Source of the DNA: Planctomycetaceae bacterium
GTDB taxonomy: Bacteria; Planctomycetota; Planctomycetia; Pirellulales; Pirellulaceae
Length of the DNA: 64,000 nt
Assembly: GCA_012959465.1 (NCBI GenBank)
Contig: DUDC01000262.1
Span: 1 to 64,000 of the forward strand
Reading direction: 5' to 3'
The notes under the pieces were generated by a model, which saw only the letters and a program-made list of their open reading frames with translations, did no database searches and had not been told where the DNA came from. Of the stretch, positions 61,550 through 64,000 are shown in pieces. A program made the translations under genes and the position numbers. How positions within the stretch are numbered: position 1 is the first letter of the stretch; every line of letters begins with the position of its first letter.

Positions 61550-64000
61550 ATGAGTCGGTTGTTCGCAACTGCATTTTTCTGTTTTCTCGCAGTGCTGATC
61601 GGCGTTGGCGGCTCCGCACCGACGCGTGCCGCGGAGCCAAATCAGCGACAGGCTGTCGATTTTACTCGAGATGTGTATCCGGTCCTCCGCCGAACCTGTT
61701 TCGAGTGTCACGGTCAGAAAAAACAAGAGGGCGACTTGCGACTTGACGTGCGGGCGGACGCACTTGGCTCGGGCGTGATTGAGCCGGGAGAACCGGCGGA
61801 CAGCGAACTGCTGCGACGAATCTTGTTGCCACGCAATGACGATGAAGTCATGCCAGCAATCGGTGAGCCCTTGCCGAAACGGCAGATCGCGATCATTCGA
61901 CGCTGGATTGAGCAGGGAGCCCAATGGCCGGAGACGTTCGAAGCCCAACAACACTGGGCGTATGTTGTGCCTCAGCGACCTACGTCTCTCCCAATGTCAA
62001 ATGCCGAATGGGTGCAGTCACCGATCGATCAATTCGTGCTGAACCGTCTCGAAGCCGCAGGACTGACACCGTCGCCGCAGGCGAGACCCGAAAAACTTGT
62101 GCGGCGGGTCTTTCTCGACCTGATTGGTTTGCCGCCGTCTCCGGAAGAAATCAACACCTACTTGTCGAACCGCTCGGAACATCGGTTCGAGCAACTGGTC
62201 GATGACCTCCTTCAACGGCCACAGTTTGGCGAACGCTGGGCTCGACCCTGGCTCGATCTGGCGCGGTACGCCGATTCGCACGGTTTTCAACGCGACAATC
62301 TACGTGACATTTGGGCCTATCGCGACTGGGTGATTCGAGCTCTAAATGACGACATGCCATTCGACCAGTTCACGATCGAACAGATCGCCGGGGATCTACT
62401 TCCGAGGGCAACAGAATCCCAGGGGATTGCCACGGGATTTCACCGGTGCACGCCGACCAATGTCGAGGCTGGTTCGCTACCCGAAAAAACTCGCATCGAA
62501 CAGGTTATCGACCGGGTCAACACAACGGGAGCTGTCTGGTTGGGTACAACACTGGAATGCTGCCAGTGCCACGACCACAAGTACGACCCTTTCACACAGA
62601 AAGACTATTATCGGCTGCTAGCTTTCTACAACAACACTGAAATGGAAGCCGACCGGGCGTCGAAATCGCCGAGTTCGATTAAGTTCAATGGCCCATCGAT
62701 GCCGTTGAAGAATCCTGCACGGGATGCTCGAAGAGGCGAGCTCCAAGAACAACAAGCAGCGATCAAACGTCAACAAGCGACACAGCGCAAGAAAATCGCG
62801 TCGAGTCTCGAAACGTGGATTTCTGAGCTGTCAAGAGACCTCGCCGAGTTACCGCAGACGCATTCACTGGATGTCGTCGGCTTCGAATCCGAGGGAACAA
62901 CGGATTCATTTGAAAAACTGAAAGACGCCTCGATCCTCTTGGTCGGCGGCGACCCGCCGAGCACTGACGCCTACACAGTGCGCGTTCGCACTCAGCTGGC
63001 GGGCATTCGTGGATTTCGGCTCGAAGCGTTGCGGCACGACTCGCTACCTGGCAAGGGTCCTGGACGAGGCGACCCGATTCGACGGAACTTCGTGCTCAAC
63101 GAATTCTCCGTGCAGTTGAGGCACATCGGTTGTGTTGCGGTCAAAGACAAGGCGGAGACTGCTGGCGACGCATCCGTAACACAGCTGACGTTCTCGGGGG
63201 CCAACGCCAGTTTTTCTCAAACGAACTGGGACGTCGCAGGAGCCATTGATGACAATCCTAAAACCGGATGGGCTATTGCGCCGCAGTTCGACCGGTCGCA
63301 TTCGGCGACGTTTATTCTCAGTGAACCTCTAGACGTGCCCGAGGGTTGCGAACTTGTTTTCACCCTCCGTCACAAGTACGGACAGGCGCGCGCTATTGGT
63401 TGCTTCCGACTCTCGGCCATCACTGGAAACATAAATGCCGAATCTCTGCCAGCTGAAATTGTCAAGGCCGCCGCCAAACCAATAATGAAGTGGACCAAAC
63501 AAGACCGCAAAAAGCTGCTGGACTATCGAGTCAAACAGGATGGCGCGACGAGTAGATTGACTCGTGAGCTGGCGAAAGTTGCCAAACAAATCAATCAGGT
63601 CGCTGCCGATACGACGTTGGTTATGATCGAGCTGGACGAGCCGCGGGTGTCGACCCAATTCAAACGGGGCGACTATCGTCAGCCTGGCGAAGTTGTTACG
63701 CCTGGAACTCCTGGAATTCTACACTCGCTTCAGCCGGGCCCGCCCAATCGCTTAACGCTTGCGCGGTGGCTCGTCTCACAAGAAAACCCGCTGGTGGCGC
63801 GAGTCACCGTCAATCGCTGGTGGGCCGATCTATTCGGTCAAGGTCTTGTGTCAACCGTCGAGGACTTCGGCATCAAGGGCGAACTACCGACGCATCCGGA
63901 ACTGCTCGATTGGCTGGCCGTTGAGTTTATGGAGAACGGTTGGTCAATGAAGCAGCTGATGAAAACGATCGTCCTGTCAGCGACATACCAGCAATCGTCG
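61550..64000 (+). CDS. PSCyt1-DUF1549-DUF1553 cytochrome-type protein, partial (C-terminus beyond the right edge)
   Basis: The ATG at 61550, with GGAG 7 bases before it, starts a signal peptide (LFATAFFCFLAVLIGVGG); the frame is open to base 64000, giving 817 codons. The PSCyt1 domain has a heme c motif CFECHG near residue 48 and ADSELLRRILLP after it. DUF1549 follows (RRVFLDLIGLPPSPEEI, WARPWLDLARYADSHGFQ, ECCQCHDHKYDPFTQKDYY with a second CxxCH), then a coiled-coil/discoidin-like insert (about 380-700) and DUF1553 (NRLTLARWLVSQENPLVARV, NRWWADLFGQGLV). These are probably periplasmic multi-domain cytochromes acting with DUF1501 proteins, which is inference. It is about 50 percent longer than the copy at 8706. 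Confidence 0.93.
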   Translation, partial: MSRLFATAFFCFLAVLIGVGGSAPTRAAEPNQRQAVDFTRDVYPVLRRTCFECHGQKKQEGDLRLDVRADALGSGVIEPGEPADSELLRRILLPRNDDEVMPAIGEPLPKRQIAIIRRWIEQGAQWPETFEAQQHWAYVVPQRPTSLPMSNAEWVQSPIDQFVLNRLEAAGLTPSPQARPEKLVRRVFLDLIGLPPSPEEINTYLSNRSEHRFEQLVDDLLQRPQFGERWARPWLDLARYADSHGFQRDNLRDIWAYRDWVIRALNDDMPFDQFTIEQIAGDLLPRATESQGIATGFHRCTPTNVEAGSLPEKTRIEQVIDRVNTTGAVWLGTTLECCQCHDHKYDPFTQKDYYRLLAFYNNTEMEADRASKSPSSIKFNGPSMPLKNPARDARRGELQEQQAAIKRQQATQRKKIASSLETWISELSRDLAELPQTHSLDVVGFESEGTTDSFEKLKDASILLVGGDPPSTDAYTVRVRTQLAGIRGFRLEALRHDSLPGKGPGRGDPIRRNFVLNEFSVQLRHIGCVAVKDKAETAGDASVTQLTFSGANASFSQTNWDVAGAIDDNPKTGWAIAPQFDRSHSATFILSEPLDVPEGCELVFTLRHKYGQARAIGCFRLSAITGNINAESLPAEIVKAAAKPIMKWTKQDRKKLLDYRVKQDGATSRLTRELAKVAKQINQVAADTTLVMIELDEPRVSTQFKRGDYRQPGEVVTPGTPGILHSLQPGPPNRLTLARWLVSQENPLVARVTVNRWWADLFGQGLVSTVEDFGIKGELPTHPELLDWLAVEFMENGWSMKQLMKTIVLSATYQQSS

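Noticed and set aside
1-64000. tRNA or rRNA genes, prophage or an antiphage defence island
   Set aside because: No cloverleaf, rRNA segment, integrase, capsid, restriction or toxin gene could be recognised; the HNH protein alone is not enough.

Overview
The window looks like part of a chromosome of a member of the Planctomycetota, most likely near the Pirellulales. The evidence is gene content: a DUF1559 pseudopilin-like protein, two sets of the planctomycete-specific DUF1549/DUF1553 (PSCyt/PSD1) and DUF1501 families, EF-hand lipoproteins, a GYF_2/DUF4339 protein, large secreted PQQ/LamG proteins, a sialidase and a sulfatase remnant. GTG and TTG starts are common and intergenic regions are rich in dispersed palindromic repeats. 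No rRNA, tRNA, CRISPR array or intact insertion sequence was recognised.

Layout. 1-1814 (minus): DUF1559 protein, a small lipoprotein and a Gly-rich secreted protein that runs off the left edge. 2089-8506: creatininase, TIM-barrel isomerase, PepT, PolB-type exonuclease and a copper P-type ATPase. 8706-13792: an operon of DUF1549/DUF1553, DUF1501 and an EF-hand lipoprotein. 13997-18476: FloA, a GYF protein, a formylglycine-generating-enzyme-like protein, an HNH protein, release factor 2 with its programmed +1 frameshift, and a coupled hypothetical gene. 18768-22046: a lipoprotein, a protein with three exact 40-residue repeats, and a FliN/SpoA protein. 22339-27138: the run nadA-trpG-moeA-lnt. 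27386-29728: planctomycete-type small proteins, one apparently frameshifted. 30313-39420: gyrA, gmd, ugd and hrpA in a row. 40158-47187 (minus): SMP-30 protein, serine hydrolase/P1 peptidase fusion, a peroxiredoxin with an in-frame UGA, a dicarboxylate symporter with a large insert, and a hypothetical. 47389-53530: Gfo/Idh/MocA oxidoreductase, a double ExbD-like protein, lipoate ligase, HEAT protein, sulfatase remnant and GDPD-LamG protein. 53904-64000: a 1387-residue PQQ/LamG/FN3/methyltransferase protein, a sialidase, DUF1501, and a DUF1549/DUF1553 cytochrome protein cut by the right edge.

The most interesting locus is the peroxiredoxin at 43492-44094. Two open frames on the minus strand are separated by one UGA and lie in the same frame. 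The UGA falls exactly where the family has its peroxidatic cysteine, and it is followed at the right distance by a short hairpin with GU in the loop, like a bacterial SECIS element. I read it as a selenocysteine peroxiredoxin, with a nonsense mutation as the competing explanation. Other notable items are an RF2 frameshift site with no clear internal Shine-Dalgarno sequence, the 40-residue repeat protein, the secreted methyltransferase-containing mosaic protein, and several families of dispersed hairpin repeats.
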